From Desulfobaccales bacterium (GTDB lineage: Bacteria > Desulfobacterota > Desulfobaccia > Desulfobaccales > 0-14-0-80-60-11), in assembly GCA_041648175.1 (NCBI GenBank), contig JBAZPO010000018.1, forward strand, positions 16,129 through 80,128: 64,000 nucleotides of DNA, written 5' to 3'. Of this stretch, positions 1 through 8,909 are shown in pieces. A program made the translations under genes and the position numbers. Position 1 is the first letter of the stretch; every line of letters begins with the position of its first letter. The notes under the pieces were generated by a model that saw only the letters and a list, made by a program, of their open reading frames with translations, was not told the DNA's origin and did no database searches.

Positions 1-1344
1 ATAGCCGAGCCTCAAGGCCGCTTCCTTGAGCGTCAGCCCCTCATCTTTGGCCAGATGGGCAATTTGCGCCGCCCGGTCATAGCCGATGGCCGGGGACAGG
101 GCCGTAACCAGCATCAGGGAGCGGTGCAGATAGGCGTCGATCTGCTCGTAATTGGGTTTCAGGCCAACCACCAGAAAGTCGTTGAAGTTATGGCAACTGT
201 CGGCCAGAATCTTGATGGACTGGATCACATTAAAAATTAGCAGCGGTTTGTAGACGTTCAGCTCCAGGTAGCCTCCGGCCCCGCCGAACGTCACCGCGGC
301 ATCGTAACCCATGACTTGCACGGCCACCATGGCCAAGGCCTCGCACTGGGTGGGGTTGATCTTGCCGGGCATAATCGAAGACCCCGGCTCATTGGCAGGC
401 AGATGCAGTTCATTCAGTCCGGCTCTCGGACCGCTTGCCAGCAGCCGGATGTCATTGGCAATCTTGTAAAGGGACACCGCCAGGGTCTTCAACACGGAGC
501 TGGCCATGATGAGGGCATCGTGGGCGCCGAGCGCAGTAAACTTATTGGGCGCTGGCACTAAAGGCAGACCGGTGAGGTCGGCAAGGTGCTGGATCGCCAA
601 ATCCCCGAAGCCCTTGGGGGCATGGAGACCCGTACCCACCGCAGTCCCGCCCAGGGGCAGCCGGTACAGCCCGGGCAAAGCCAGCCGGATGCTCTCCAGG
701 TGGTTGTCCAGCAGACCCACATAGCCGGAAAATTCCTGGCCCAAAGTCAGGGGCACGGCATCCATCAGGTGGGTCCGCCCGATCTTGACGAGTTCCGCCC
801 AGCTCTGCGCTTTCTCGTCCAGGGCATCTCGCAACTTCTGGACCTTAGGAATCAGGCGCGCCTGAAGCGCCGTAGCTGCGGCAACATACATGGCCGCCGG
901 GAACACGTCGTTGGTGGATTGCGACATATTGACGTGATCATTGGGGTGAATAGGGTCTTTACTTCCCAAGACCCCGCCCGCCAGCTCGATGGCCCGGTTG
1001 CCGATCACTTCATTGACGTTCATGTTACACTGGGTGCCGCTCCCGGAGATCCAGACATGGATCGGGAAATTGCCCTCCAGCTTGCCCTCTATGACTTCCT
1101 CGGCAGCCCGCAGAATGAACCCGGCTTTATCATGCGGCAGTTTGCCCAGTTCATAATTAGCCAGGGCCGCGGCCTTCTTAATTACGGCCAGGGCACTGAT
1201 CACCTCCTGCGGCATCACGTCATCGCCGATGCTAAAGTAGGTGATCGCCCTCTGGGTTTGCGCGCCCCAATAGCGGTTCGCCGGTACCTCAATTTCTCCC
1301 AGGCTGTCACTTTCCCGTCTCGTTTTCTCCTCTTCAGGACCCAT
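1..1344 (-). CDS. fumC: Fumarate hydratase class II (partial, 3' end outside window)
   Basis: Interconverts fumarate and malate in the cytoplasmic TCA pathway. The 448 codons visible carry the class II fumarase/aspartase superfamily signature GSSIMPGKINP at about residues 319-329. It is followed by TQCEA, which is typical of fumarase rather than aspartase. SGSGTQCNMNVNE (about residue 100), HPNDHVNMSQSTND (about 140) and GRTHLMDAVPLTLGQE are also present. The start is ATG at 1344, and the frame runs open off the left edge, so only the last few residues are missing relative to the usual 460 or so. It lies 26 bp downstream of the acetolactate synthase gene on the same strand, so the two are probably cotranscribed. 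Confidence 0.94.
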   Translation of the reverse strand, partial: MGPEEEKTRRESDSLGEIEVPANRYWGAQTQRAITYFSIGDDVMPQEVISALAVIKKAAALANYELGKLPHDKAGFILRAAEEVIEGKLEGNFPIHVWISGSGTQCNMNVNEVIGNRAIELAGGVLGSKDPIHPNDHVNMSQSTNDVFPAAMYVAAATALQARLIPKVQKLRDALDEKAQSWAELVKIGRTHLMDAVPLTLGQEFSGYVGLLDNHLESIRLALPGLYRLPLGGTAVGTGLHAPKGFGDLAIQHLADLTGLPLVPAPNKFTALGAHDALIMASSVLKTLAVSLYKIANDIRLLASGPRAGLNELHLPANEPGSSIMPGKINPTQCEALAMVAVQVMGYDAAVTFGGAGGYLELNVYKPLLIFNVIQSIKILADSCHNFNDFLVVGLKPNYEQIDAYLHRSLMLVTALSPAIGYDRAAQIAHLAKDEGLTLKEAALRLGY

Positions 1345-1370
1345 GCGGCTTTCTCCGTCAAAGTTGGCAA

Positions 1371-3047
1371 TTACACGTTATCCCGGCACTCCGGCGAAGT
1401 CAGATGCTCGAGCTTCTCCGTGAGTTTGGTATTTTCCGAATAATCCACCGGGCAAGCGATCACGGACACCGTGTCGTCAGTCAGCGCTTTTTTAAGCGTC
1501 GGCAACAATTCGGCGGCAGCTTGAATCAAGTAGCCCTTGGCCCCGAAACTCTCGGCATATTTTACAAAGTCCGGGTTGCCGAAGTCCACGTGGGAGGAGC
1601 GTTTAAGCCTCATTTCCATCTTCCATTTTATCAGGCCGTAGCTGCCGTCCACCCACACCAGGATGACGAAAGGAATCTTTTCCCGCAGCGCGGTTTCGAT
1701 TTCCTGAGAGTTCATCAAAAAGCCGCCATCGCCCGTAACCGCCAGCACCCGGCGTCGGGGGCGGGCCAGCTTGACCCCCAAGGCGCCTGGCACGGCAAAC
1801 CCCATGGTAGCCAGGCCGTTTGAAACCAGGCAGGTGTTGGGCTGATACGTGGGAAAAAGGCGAGCCATCCACATCTTGACCGCGCCGCTATCCACGAGGA
1901 CGATGTCCTCCCGTCCCAGCGCGGCGCGGGTATCTGCCACCAGACGTTGGGGCTTCACCGGAAAAGACGCATCGTGCCGGCCGTGCTCTAATTCCTCGCG
2001 CAGCAGGCAGCGGATTTTAAGATCAACCGCGGCCAAGCCGGGCTTGGGTGAGACCTGCGCGCCCAGGGCGTTAAGCGCGGCGGGAATGTCCCCAACCACA
2101 TCCGCCGTTACGTTGTAATAGGTATCCACCATGGCCGGAAAGCGATGCAGGTGAATGATCCGCTTGTCTCCCTGGGGATTAATCCAGGCCGGGGCGAATT
2201 CTTGCAGCTCATACCCGACGCTGACCACCACATCCGCCTGATCGAAGCCGAAGTTAACGTAATCGTGCACCATGAAACCCATGGTGCCGAGCGCATTCGG
2301 GTGGTCGTCGGGAAACACGCCTTTGCCATGGAAGGTCGTGGCCACCGGTATCTTGAGCTTTTCCGAGAAGTGAATCAGGGCCGCCTGGGCCTGGTGGCGC
2401 GCCGCCCCGTGTCCGGCCAGGATGATGGGAGCCTTGGCCGATTCCAGCACCTTGGCCGCCTGGGCGATTTGGTCCGGGGCCGGGGCATGGGCATGATCCG
2501 GATGCACGACCAGAGGCCGGATCTCCGGGGCGACGGGCATCACTTGGACATCCTGGGGGAGGGCCAGATAGGCCGCGCCGGGCCGCGCCGTCTGGGCGGT
2601 GTGAAAGGCGTTACGGATCATTTCGGGCGTAGCCTGCGGAGTGAAGAGCGTGTCGGCCCACTTGGTCACGGGCTTGAACATGCTCACCAGGTCAACCACT
2701 TGATGGGTCTCTTTGTAAATCCGGCCCAAGCCAACCTGGGCACTGATGGCCACCAGGGGCGCGCTGTCCGTCTGGGCGTCGGCGACCCCCAACAGGAGAT
2801 TAATGGCTCCTGGGCCCAACGTGGCAAGACAAACCCCGGCTTTGCCGGTGACCCTGCCGTACATATCCGCCATGAAGGCCCCCGCCTGTTCCGAACGCAC
2901 CAGGATAAAGCGAATGGACGTATCATTCAGGGCATCCACCAGGTGTATGATCTCCTCACCGGGGAGGCCGAAAATGAACTCCACTCCCTCGTTCTCCAGG
3001 CATCGTGCCATAAGCTGCGCTACGTTCATGGTTCTCGAATCCGCCAC
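1371..3047 (-). CDS. Acetolactate synthase, large-subunit type (thiamine-diphosphate enzyme)
   Basis: Condenses two pyruvates to acetolactate. This 558-residue protein has the three-domain TPP-enzyme fold. The catalytic glutamate is E53 in RSEQAG, and the TPP/Mg motif starts with GDGG at 439 and continues through the conserved VDGSYG stretch. The segment VDFGNPDFVKYAESFGAKG resembles catabolic AlsS-type enzymes more than anabolic IlvB. No small regulatory subunit (ilvN) is adjacent, which also fits an AlsS-type enzyme, though an unlinked ilvN cannot be excluded. It precedes fumC and is divergent from the dehydrogenase at 3250. AlsS versus IlvB is an inference; the family assignment is firm. 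Confidence 0.88.
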   Translation of the reverse strand: MADSRTMNVAQLMARCLENEGVEFIFGLPGEEIIHLVDALNDTSIRFILVRSEQAGAFMADMYGRVTGKAGVCLATLGPGAINLLLGVADAQTDSAPLVAISAQVGLGRIYKETHQVVDLVSMFKPVTKWADTLFTPQATPEMIRNAFHTAQTARPGAAYLALPQDVQVMPVAPEIRPLVVHPDHAHAPAPDQIAQAAKVLESAKAPIILAGHGAARHQAQAALIHFSEKLKIPVATTFHGKGVFPDDHPNALGTMGFMVHDYVNFGFDQADVVVSVGYELQEFAPAWINPQGDKRIIHLHRFPAMVDTYYNVTADVVGDIPAALNALGAQVSPKPGLAAVDLKIRCLLREELEHGRHDASFPVKPQRLVADTRAALGREDIVLVDSGAVKMWMARLFPTYQPNTCLVSNGLATMGFAVPGALGVKLARPRRRVLAVTGDGGFLMNSQEIETALREKIPFVILVWVDGSYGLIKWKMEMRLKRSSHVDFGNPDFVKYAESFGAKGYLIQAAAELLPTLKKALTDDTVSVIACPVDYSENTKLTEKLEHLTSPECRDNV

Positions 3048-3249
3048 GCTGGGTTAAAGGCTGCATCTGATCCTTGATTACATAGTAAGTCCAGAGCCGG
3101 GCCTTAACAAGCAGAAGAACGCGGGTCTAGGAAAAATGGTTTTTCAGAAACAAATCAGGGCCGCAGGCGTCTGGACCTTTGAAAATAAAAGCCATATATT
3201 ATCCACATGCCTGATAATTTCTCGTCAAACCTTAAGGGGGATACCATTG

Positions 3250-4368
3250 GTGGCTGATATCCTGCGATTTGTGGATAACCTGGGGCCGGCAAAAATCGTC
3301 CAGGTGTTTGAACCTTCCGTTGATTTGAAGGCTTTGCTGGTGCTGGACAACGTAGCTATGGGGCCGGCTATCGGCGGCATCCGCATGGCTGTCGACGTTT
3401 CCATCGAAGAGTGCTTCCGGCTGGCCCGGACCATGACCCTTAAGAACGCCATGGCCGGCCTGCCCCACGGCGGCGGCAAGGTCGTGGTCTACGCCGACCC
3501 GAAGATCCCCAAGCCTGATAAGGAACGCTTGATAAGGGCCCTGGCCTGCGCCTTGCGGGATGTCCAAGGCTACATCATGGGGCCGGACATGGGGACCGAC
3601 GAAGAGTGCATGGCCTGGATTAAAGACGAAAAAGCCCAGGTTGCCGGGCTCCCGACCGAACTCGGCGGCATGCCGCTGGATGAAATCGGCGCCACAGCCT
3701 GGGGCATCAAACATGCCATTGAAGTGGCCTTGCCGCATTGCGGCTTCGGTCTGGAAAAGGCCCGGGTGGCCGTTCAGGGCTTCGGCGCGGTGGGCAAACA
3801 CAGCGCCCGGTTTCTGGCCGCACAAAAAGCCGTCATTGTGGGCGTGGCGGACTCCCAGGGCTCAGTGTATGATCCGGAAGGCCTGGACGTGGACAAGTTG
3901 ATCCGGCTTAAAGATGCCAGAAAAAGTGTAATTGATTATCCTGGGGGCGAAAAGTTCGACCGGGATGGCATCATCGACTTCGACTGCGATATCTGGATTC
4001 CGGCCGCCCGGCCGGACGTGGTCAACGAGGACAATGTCCAGCGCCTTAAGGCCAGGCTGGTGGTGGAGGGCGCCAACATCCCGTTCACCTATGGCGCGGA
4101 AAAATATCTCTACGAAAAGGGCGTCTTGGTCATTCCGGATTTTGTTGCCAACCCTGGCGGGGTGATCTGCTCGGCCATGGAATACCGGGGAGAAATCCTG
4201 GTAGAAAGTGAGGTCTTCAAGGTTATCGAAGATAAGGTGCGCCGCAACACCCATCTGATCGTTGAAGAATCCAGGACGAAAAAGCTCATGCCCCGGGATG
4301 CGGCCATGAATCTGGCCTTGGCGCGAGTAAAAAAAGCCATGTCCTTCAAACGCTGGTCGATTTATTAG
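3250..4368 (+). CDS. Glu/Leu/Phe/Val dehydrogenase family protein
   Basis: NAD(P)-dependent oxidative deamination of an amino acid. Taking GTG 3250 (or TTG 3247) as start gives about 372 residues, close to leucine dehydrogenase and shorter than classic GdhA. An AAGGGGG ribosome-binding site ends 6-9 bp upstream. An in-frame ATG at 3136 would add 38 residues unlike the family and lacks a ribosome-binding site. The substrate-binding lysine K65 (TMTLKNAMAG) and catalytic lysine K77 (LPHGGGK) are present. GPDMGTDEE and the Rossmann motif GFGAVG follow. Substrate (glutamate or a branched-chain amino acid) cannot be decided from sequence alone. Confidence 0.85.
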   Translation: MADILRFVDNLGPAKIVQVFEPSVDLKALLVLDNVAMGPAIGGIRMAVDVSIEECFRLARTMTLKNAMAGLPHGGGKVVVYADPKIPKPDKERLIRALACALRDVQGYIMGPDMGTDEECMAWIKDEKAQVAGLPTELGGMPLDEIGATAWGIKHAIEVALPHCGFGLEKARVAVQGFGAVGKHSARFLAAQKAVIVGVADSQGSVYDPEGLDVDKLIRLKDARKSVIDYPGGEKFDRDGIIDFDCDIWIPAARPDVVNEDNVQRLKARLVVEGANIPFTYGAEKYLYEKGVLVIPDFVANPGGVICSAMEYRGEILVESEVFKVIEDKVRRNTHLIVEESRTKKLMPRDAAMNLALARVKKAMSFKRWSIY

Positions 4369-4383
4369 CGGTAAAGGTTGGTA

Positions 4384-4405
4384 GCACAGGCTTTCCAGCC
4401 TGTGC
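4384..4405. repeat. Dispersed palindrome GCACAGGCT-TTCC-AGCCTGTGC
   Basis: A perfect 9-bp inverted repeat with a 4-nt loop. Near-identical copies occur at 48127-48148, 55935-55956, 61162-61183 and 63940-63961, with a variant at 8857-8877. This is a REP-like intergenic family. Confidence 0.85.
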
Positions 4406-4497
4406 CAGGTCACCCCGGAATGGGTGTCCTGGACATTTGCTGAGGAACATTTTCAGGACAGATATATCGCGATTCCCAAAAGGTCTTTCCCCTTATC

Positions 4498-4521
4498 CCC
4501 TCTCCCCTCGAGGGGAGAGGG
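4498..4521. repeat. Perfect 24-bp palindrome of pyrimidine/purine halves
   Basis: CCCTCTCCCCTC is followed directly by its reverse complement, with no loop. It lies between two tandem genes, 30 bp before the next start codon, next to another REP-like copy. It is probably a dispersed repeat rather than a regulator site. Confidence 0.7.
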
Positions 4522-4550
4522 CTAGGATGAGGGGTGAGTAAGAAACGCTT

Positions 4551-5879
4551 ATGCTAACCAAAGTCATCATCATGGGCGCGGCGGGCCGGGATTTCCACAA
4601 CTTCAACCTGTATTTCAGGGATAATCCGGACTACCGGGTTGTGGCCTTCACGGTCGCCCAAATTCCCCTGGTGCACGACCGCATCTATCCCCCGGAGCTG
4701 GCCGGGGCGCTCTACCCGGAAGGCATCCCGTTTTACCTTGAGGATGAGTTAGAAGGGTTGATCCGCTCTCACCGGGTCGATCTCGTCGTCTTTTCTTACA
4801 GTGACGTTCCCCATGTGGAGGTGATGCACAAGGCCTCTTTGGTGATGGCCGCAGGGGCCGATTTCCTGCTCCCCGGCGCGGCCAGGACCATGCTTCAGTC
4901 CGCCAAGCCGGTGATTGCAGTCTGCGCCGTCCGAACCGGTTCCGGCAAATCCCAGACGACCCGCAAAATCTGCGGCATCCTGCAAAGCCTGGGCAAAAAG
5001 ACGGTCGTCGTGCGCCATCCCATGCCTTACGGCGACCTTAAGCGTGAAGTGGTGCAGCGCTTCGCCGGTTTCGAGGATTTTTCCCGGCATCAGTTAACCA
5101 TTGAAGAACGGGAGGAATATGAGCCTCTGGTGGACCAGGGGCTGGTGGTCTATGCCGGCATCGACTACCAGCAGATCCTGGCCCAGGCGGAGCGCGAAGC
5201 TGACGTCATCGTCTGGGACGGCGGCAACAATGACACCCCGTTTTTTCAACCCGACATCCACGTGGTGGTCTTCGACCCCTTAAGGCCAGGGCATGAACTC
5301 TTGTATTTCCCCGGGGAGACCAATCTCCGGCTAGCCGATATCGCCATTATCAGCAAAGTGGATTTCGCTCCGGGCGGCAACATCACGGAAGTCCGCCGCA
5401 ATATTCAAAGGGTGGCGCCCCGGGCCGACATTATCCTGGCCGGCTCCCCGGTGCTGGTCAACAACCCGGAGAAGATTCACGGGAAAACAGTGCTGGTGGT
5501 GGAGGACGGCCCCACCCTGACGCATGGCGGCATGGCCTTTGGCGCGGGGTTTGTCGCCGCGGAACAATACGGAGCGGCCGCCATCGTCGATCCCCGGCCC
5601 TTCGCGGTAGGAACCTTAACCGCGGTGTTTGAGCAGTATCCTCATATCGGCCCGGTCCTCCCGGCCATGGGTTACAGCGAGGCCCAGATCAAGGACCTGG
5701 CCGCCACCATCGCCAACACCCCTTGCGACCTGGTTCTCTTTTCCACCCCCATCCACCTCTGCCGCCTGCTCTCCTGCAACAAACCCACCCTCCGGGTCGG
5801 CTACGAATACGCCGACCACGGCGAACCCCGCCTGGAAGAGGTGCTGAAAAAAAGAATGGCCGCATGTGCGCGGTTTTAA
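4551..5879 (+). CDS. Cyclic 2,3-diphosphoglycerate synthetase-like P-loop GTPase
   Basis: The 442-residue protein resembles the cyclic 2,3-diphosphoglycerate synthetase family, which was named from thermophilic methanogens. Bacterial members are common but functionally unproven. An N-terminal nucleotide-binding-like region (GAAGRDFHNFNLYFRD, residues 9-24) precedes a P-loop RTGSGKSQ at 128-135. Further conserved stretches are VWDGGNNDTPF and a C-terminal LVLFSTPIHL. No membrane segments are seen. It follows the amino-acid dehydrogenase by 182 bp of repeat-rich DNA, so operon membership is uncertain. The family call is good; the reaction in this organism is not established. Confidence 0.75.
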   Translation: MLTKVIIMGAAGRDFHNFNLYFRDNPDYRVVAFTVAQIPLVHDRIYPPELAGALYPEGIPFYLEDELEGLIRSHRVDLVVFSYSDVPHVEVMHKASLVMAAGADFLLPGAARTMLQSAKPVIAVCAVRTGSGKSQTTRKICGILQSLGKKTVVVRHPMPYGDLKREVVQRFAGFEDFSRHQLTIEEREEYEPLVDQGLVVYAGIDYQQILAQAEREADVIVWDGGNNDTPFFQPDIHVVVFDPLRPGHELLYFPGETNLRLADIAIISKVDFAPGGNITEVRRNIQRVAPRADIILAGSPVLVNNPEKIHGKTVLVVEDGPTLTHGGMAFGAGFVAAEQYGAAAIVDPRPFAVGTLTAVFEQYPHIGPVLPAMGYSEAQIKDLAATIANTPCDLVLFSTPIHLCRLLSCNKPTLRVGYEYADHGEPRLEEVLKKRMAACARF

Positions 5880-6214
5880 CCGGTGATTATTATTTACCAG
5901 ATAACGGCAAGATCTTCGTTATACTTGGGTAAACTTTCTTTGACGTCCTCACAATCAGCTTATATCAGGGGGCGGCCCCTTCCCGCCCTCGTTCCCAAGT
6001 TGTACTTGGGAACGCCACTTTCCGCCCAAGCTCTGCTTGGGCACCACTGTAGGGGCGGGGTCTCCCCGCCCATGGTGACATAAGCTTCCAGCCTGTGTTC
6101 CTTTAACACCCCCATCCCCACCCGCAGGGGAAATATACAGATCATATCTGGCATTTTCACCGCGGTACTAATAACTGCCTAAAATGGCAAGGTATGTGGC
6201 ACCGGCCTTTGCTT
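5880..6214. other. Gene-free stretch with three stacked palindromes
   Basis: No credible coding frame. It contains CGTTCCCAAGT-TGT-ACTTGGGAACG (5990-6014), GCCCAAGC-TCT-GCTTGGGC (6024-6042) and GGGCGGGG-TCT-CCCCGCCC (6053-6071). It also holds half of the GCACAGGCT family (about 6088). It separates convergent genes, so these hairpins could also end transcription, but no U-tract follows them. Confidence 0.7.
5990..6071. repeat. Cluster of three perfect inverted repeats
   Basis: Stems of 11, 8 and 8 bp, each with a 3-nt loop, lie in a row. The first matches the copy at 8759-8783 except for one loop base, so this is a dispersed family in the genome. Confidence 0.8.
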
Positions 6215-7930
6215 TTATTCGTTTCCATCACTCTCAGAACAAAGATCCAGGTAGGCTTTGGGAGCTTTTAACTCCAAACCTTTGGCATATGTAAAAACTA
6301 ATCGATTATCCTGTTCGTCGAAGCTGATGCTACCTATGAGACATGATTCTGCTACATCAGGTTGGATCCGTTTTAAGCGTAAAAAGTTATTCATAGCCCA
6401 TGCAAGGACTACTTTGTGAAGAGGGTAGTAATAGCTGCCGTATCCTTTCTTTTTTCCGATTTTCAGTCCCATAACGTTCAGACAGAACCCCAATATTCTT
6501 GAAGACTTATAGTTTGGAAATTTCTCCAACTTGAGTATTTCATCATATAACAGGCGGCGGAGTTTAAAGTGGATAACTTCCCATGCTTTTCCTTCCCCGG
6601 ACAGCCCGAAAAATTGATCCCAAACAGTGTTGTGATGAATACCCCAGCATTTGTCTGGTGGGGCTGTAACTAACGCAGCAGAGAATATAATTTCAAACAT
6701 AATATCAGCAATGTGGTCGTAAAAATCATTCTGCCACCGATCACCGCGTACCCTCAATCTAGTCGTGGGAAGTTGTTTTTGCTTGCCGATAAGATCTATC
6801 ACCTCTTTGATGAAGTCAACGACAGCTCCGAGTCGCCTAATTACATCTGTAGAATAGTAATCCGAGGGAATGTCATTGAGTTTGTAAATATCACGGCAAG
6901 AATCCTTGATATGCCCCAAAGCGCGAAATAACGTAAAGGAGTGATGAGGCCAGTTTCCGCTTTCAAGGTAACCTTTTAGAGTAACCATCACGGCTCTACA
7001 ATAAGCTTTAAGCTGTGATGCATCCCATGAGCATATTATCTCATAGTGTATATCAAAAGGTGATCCGAAATTGGAGCCAAGAGCTTCAACCAGCTGATAA
7101 TTCCCGTACATGGCTTGACTAAAAGGCTTTAGGTAACCAATAAGCCCAGAACTGTATCCTTCGTCCTCATGATATAATATCGAGTCCTTGTTAATAATCG
7201 CTTCTGTAGAGATATTTTTGCTGAAGTGCCCAATAGGAAGCTCGAATTTTTTATGGGTTGTCATCTCTTCAAAAAATGCCATCGCTGTAATAGGTGATGA
7301 AGCAATTATATGCCTACATAGCTTTCTGTTGCCGATCAATAATAAAACCTCATAAGCATAATCTCCGACGCCAGGCTTATGTTTTACTCCCTCCTTCTTA
7401 TCTTTGGTATCATTTCGCGACATAGCTGGAATTTGGTTAGAGAGTTTCACAAGAGGTTTTGCCGACCTTACCAACTCATCTGCAATAACAGGCAATTCAC
7501 TGTCCGACCCCTTCAATATTGCTCTGTACAATTGGAGGGCAAATTCCCGGCAGTTTTTCTCGCAGAACATAGGAGGGTTGATGAAAGCATAGTATATCCA
7601 CATCATGGCAAGAAGCAGAAAAATGAACCCAAACACTCCCTGCCATATTGATTGATCGCTAAGATAGGTTGGCATTGGCAAACCCTCTGCAAACCAGATA
7701 TCCGTCAGTAACGTTCCAAATCCGATAACCCCTATGAGGATGAAGGTTAGACGAAAAAGAGGAATAGGCGCCACGGCAAGTCGGAACCGATATCGTATAT
7801 CTGTAACCGTGTATACAATTACCAAGAGCGCCAGCGCCTGAACAAATGTGGCAAAGCCGAATATTGGCAATCCTAAGCCAGTTTGGGGTGTTACAAAACA
7901 AATTCCCAGAAAGTTATCTTCACATGCCAT
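6215..7930 (-). CDS. Hypothetical membrane protein, AT-rich, probably acquired
   Basis: No family is recognised. With ATG 7930 as start (GGAAG six bases upstream) it has 571 residues. The alternative TTG at 7975 has no ribosome-binding site. Three hydrophobic segments lie at about 22-44, 59-79 and 97-118. They are followed by a soluble domain of about 450 residues with no motif I can name. Codon use is markedly AT-richer than all flanking genes, and the locus is bordered by palindromic repeats and an orphan AbrB gene, which suggests horizontal transfer. The architecture (N-terminal membrane anchor, large cytoplasmic helical part) would be compatible with a sensor or defence role, but nothing in the sequence shows this. 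Confidence 0.6.
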   Translation of the reverse strand: MACEDNFLGICFVTPQTGLGLPIFGFATFVQALALLVIVYTVTDIRYRFRLAVAPIPLFRLTFILIGVIGFGTLLTDIWFAEGLPMPTYLSDQSIWQGVFGFIFLLLAMMWIYYAFINPPMFCEKNCREFALQLYRAILKGSDSELPVIADELVRSAKPLVKLSNQIPAMSRNDTKDKKEGVKHKPGVGDYAYEVLLLIGNRKLCRHIIASSPITAMAFFEEMTTHKKFELPIGHFSKNISTEAIINKDSILYHEDEGYSSGLIGYLKPFSQAMYGNYQLVEALGSNFGSPFDIHYEIICSWDASQLKAYCRAVMVTLKGYLESGNWPHHSFTLFRALGHIKDSCRDIYKLNDIPSDYYSTDVIRRLGAVVDFIKEVIDLIGKQKQLPTTRLRVRGDRWQNDFYDHIADIMFEIIFSAALVTAPPDKCWGIHHNTVWDQFFGLSGEGKAWEVIHFKLRRLLYDEILKLEKFPNYKSSRILGFCLNVMGLKIGKKKGYGSYYYPLHKVVLAWAMNNFLRLKRIQPDVAESCLIGSISFDEQDNRLVFTYAKGLELKAPKAYLDLCSESDGNE

Positions 7931-8506
7931 CACAGACTTCCAGTTGGCGGAGTTTTGCGAGGAATGATAACACAAATTTCGATAGTAAGATAATTTGCGT
8001 CTAATCTCCTGGCTTTAATCCTTCCCGGTCATGCGTCCCGTCTGTGCTGGCCCCTGGCTCTCTGCATTGCTAAGCTTGCCCTGGACTATTACTATCCTGA
8101 CCGATTCTTGCGGGTCCGGTTAACCGTGCCCGCCTCATATCGCCACCCATGGAAAAACGCGGTTCCATCTGCACTCACCCCGACCTCCGGAAAAAAATCG
8201 CCCCTCCCGTTAAGGTCTTTTTCAGGCCGCCGATCCGCATCCTAAACCAGCCACATCCGATTTCCTGCGGGTATTCAGTGAGTTGCACACGCAAACGCTC
8301 CGCTTCGATCCGGCGCGCCTCCGCTCAGGATGCGGCGCGCGCTGCGTGCGAGATGCGGCGCGACCCTGCCCATCCGGTACGGCCCCTGGAAAAAAACGCT
8401 CAAAAAGGTCTAAAAAGGTCCAAAAAGTGGGTAAAAAAATGGCGGCAAAAATGCGGATGGTTCCAAATAAGGCGGCTTTAAGAAGGAAGAAGAGCGGAAC
8501 AGATGC
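7931..8506. other. Gene-free accessory stretch
   Basis: There is no convincing gene here. Two overlapping plus-strand frames (8149-8481, 8283-8639) have low-complexity Arg/Lys/Ala-rich translations and no ribosome-binding site. The stretch contains two direct copies of GATGCGGCGCG about 26 bp apart (near 8323 and 8352) and the phased A-tract array at 8390-8451. Confidence 0.6.
8390..8451. other. Phased A-tracts (predicted intrinsically curved DNA)
   Basis: Six A-tracts of 5-7 bp occur at 8390-8396, 8402-8406, 8412-8416, 8422-8426, 8433-8439 and 8447-8451. Centre spacings are about 10-13 bp, i.e. nearly one per helical turn. Such phasing is known to bend DNA. The surrounding sequence is GC-rich, so the pattern stands out. 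Confidence 0.7.
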
Positions 8507-8728
8507 TTATTTCTTATGGGATAAGCTAACCCTTTCCTCCCGGGGCACCTCCGTGTCAATCCCTTTGATAAACCCGCGCAAAGCTTTGGGCTCCCGCAAG
8601 GGGATGAGTTCGATGCGATTCTCGTACTGGAGGACCTGAACCCGGGTGCCGGGCTGAATAGCCAAGGCTTCCCTCACTTCCCTGGGAATCACCACCTGAA
8701 ATTTTGAAGAGACGGTGACTATTTTCAT
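8507..8728 (-). CDS. AbrB/MazE/SpoVT-fold DNA-binding protein (orphan antitoxin-like)
   Basis: A 73-residue swapped-hairpin AbrB-type protein. The N-terminus KIVTVSSKFQVVIPREVREA is the diagnostic beta strand-loop segment. The start at ATG 8728 is set by GGAG six bases upstream; an upstream in-frame ATG at 8740 has no such site. Relatives are usually the antitoxin of a VapC/PIN or MazF toxin, but no toxin gene lies on either side. The next 570 bp downstream are non-coding. It could be a solitary transition-state-type regulator or the remnant of a toxin-antitoxin pair. Confidence 0.8.
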   Translation of the reverse strand: MKIVTVSSKFQVVIPREVREALAIQPGTRVQVLQYENRIELIPLREPKALRGFIKGIDTEVPREERVSLSHKK

Positions 8729-8758
8729 GATGATCTCCATCGATAATGGCTTTTAACT

Positions 8759-8877
8759 CGTTCCCAAGTTGCACTTGGGAACGAAAATGAGTGCCAAGCT
8801 TAGCTTGGCGGTAATAAAAGGCATTTCCCAAGCTCAGCTTGGGAACGAGGGAGAAAGCACAGGCGGGACGCCTGTGC
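8759..8877. repeat. Row of four palindromes, two repeat families
   Basis: CGTTCCCAAGT-TGC-ACTTGGGAACG (8759-8783), GCCAAGCTTAGCTTGGC (8793-8809), TTCCCAAGCTCAGCTTGGGAA (8825-8845) and GCACAGGC-GGGAC-GCCTGTGC (8857-8877). The first and last are copies of families seen elsewhere in the window. Confidence 0.8.
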
Positions 8878-8909
8878 CACCAGACGCTTGATGGCGCCTA
8901 AGATCCACC

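Noticed and set aside
586..1443. A 285-codon plus-strand frame opposite fumC
   Set aside because: Antisense shadow of a conserved fumarase; no ribosome-binding site or recognisable domain.
8149..8639. Two overlapping Arg/Lys-rich plus-strand frames
   Set aside because: Low-complexity translation, no ribosome-binding site, and they run through the A-tract array and the opposite-strand AbrB gene.
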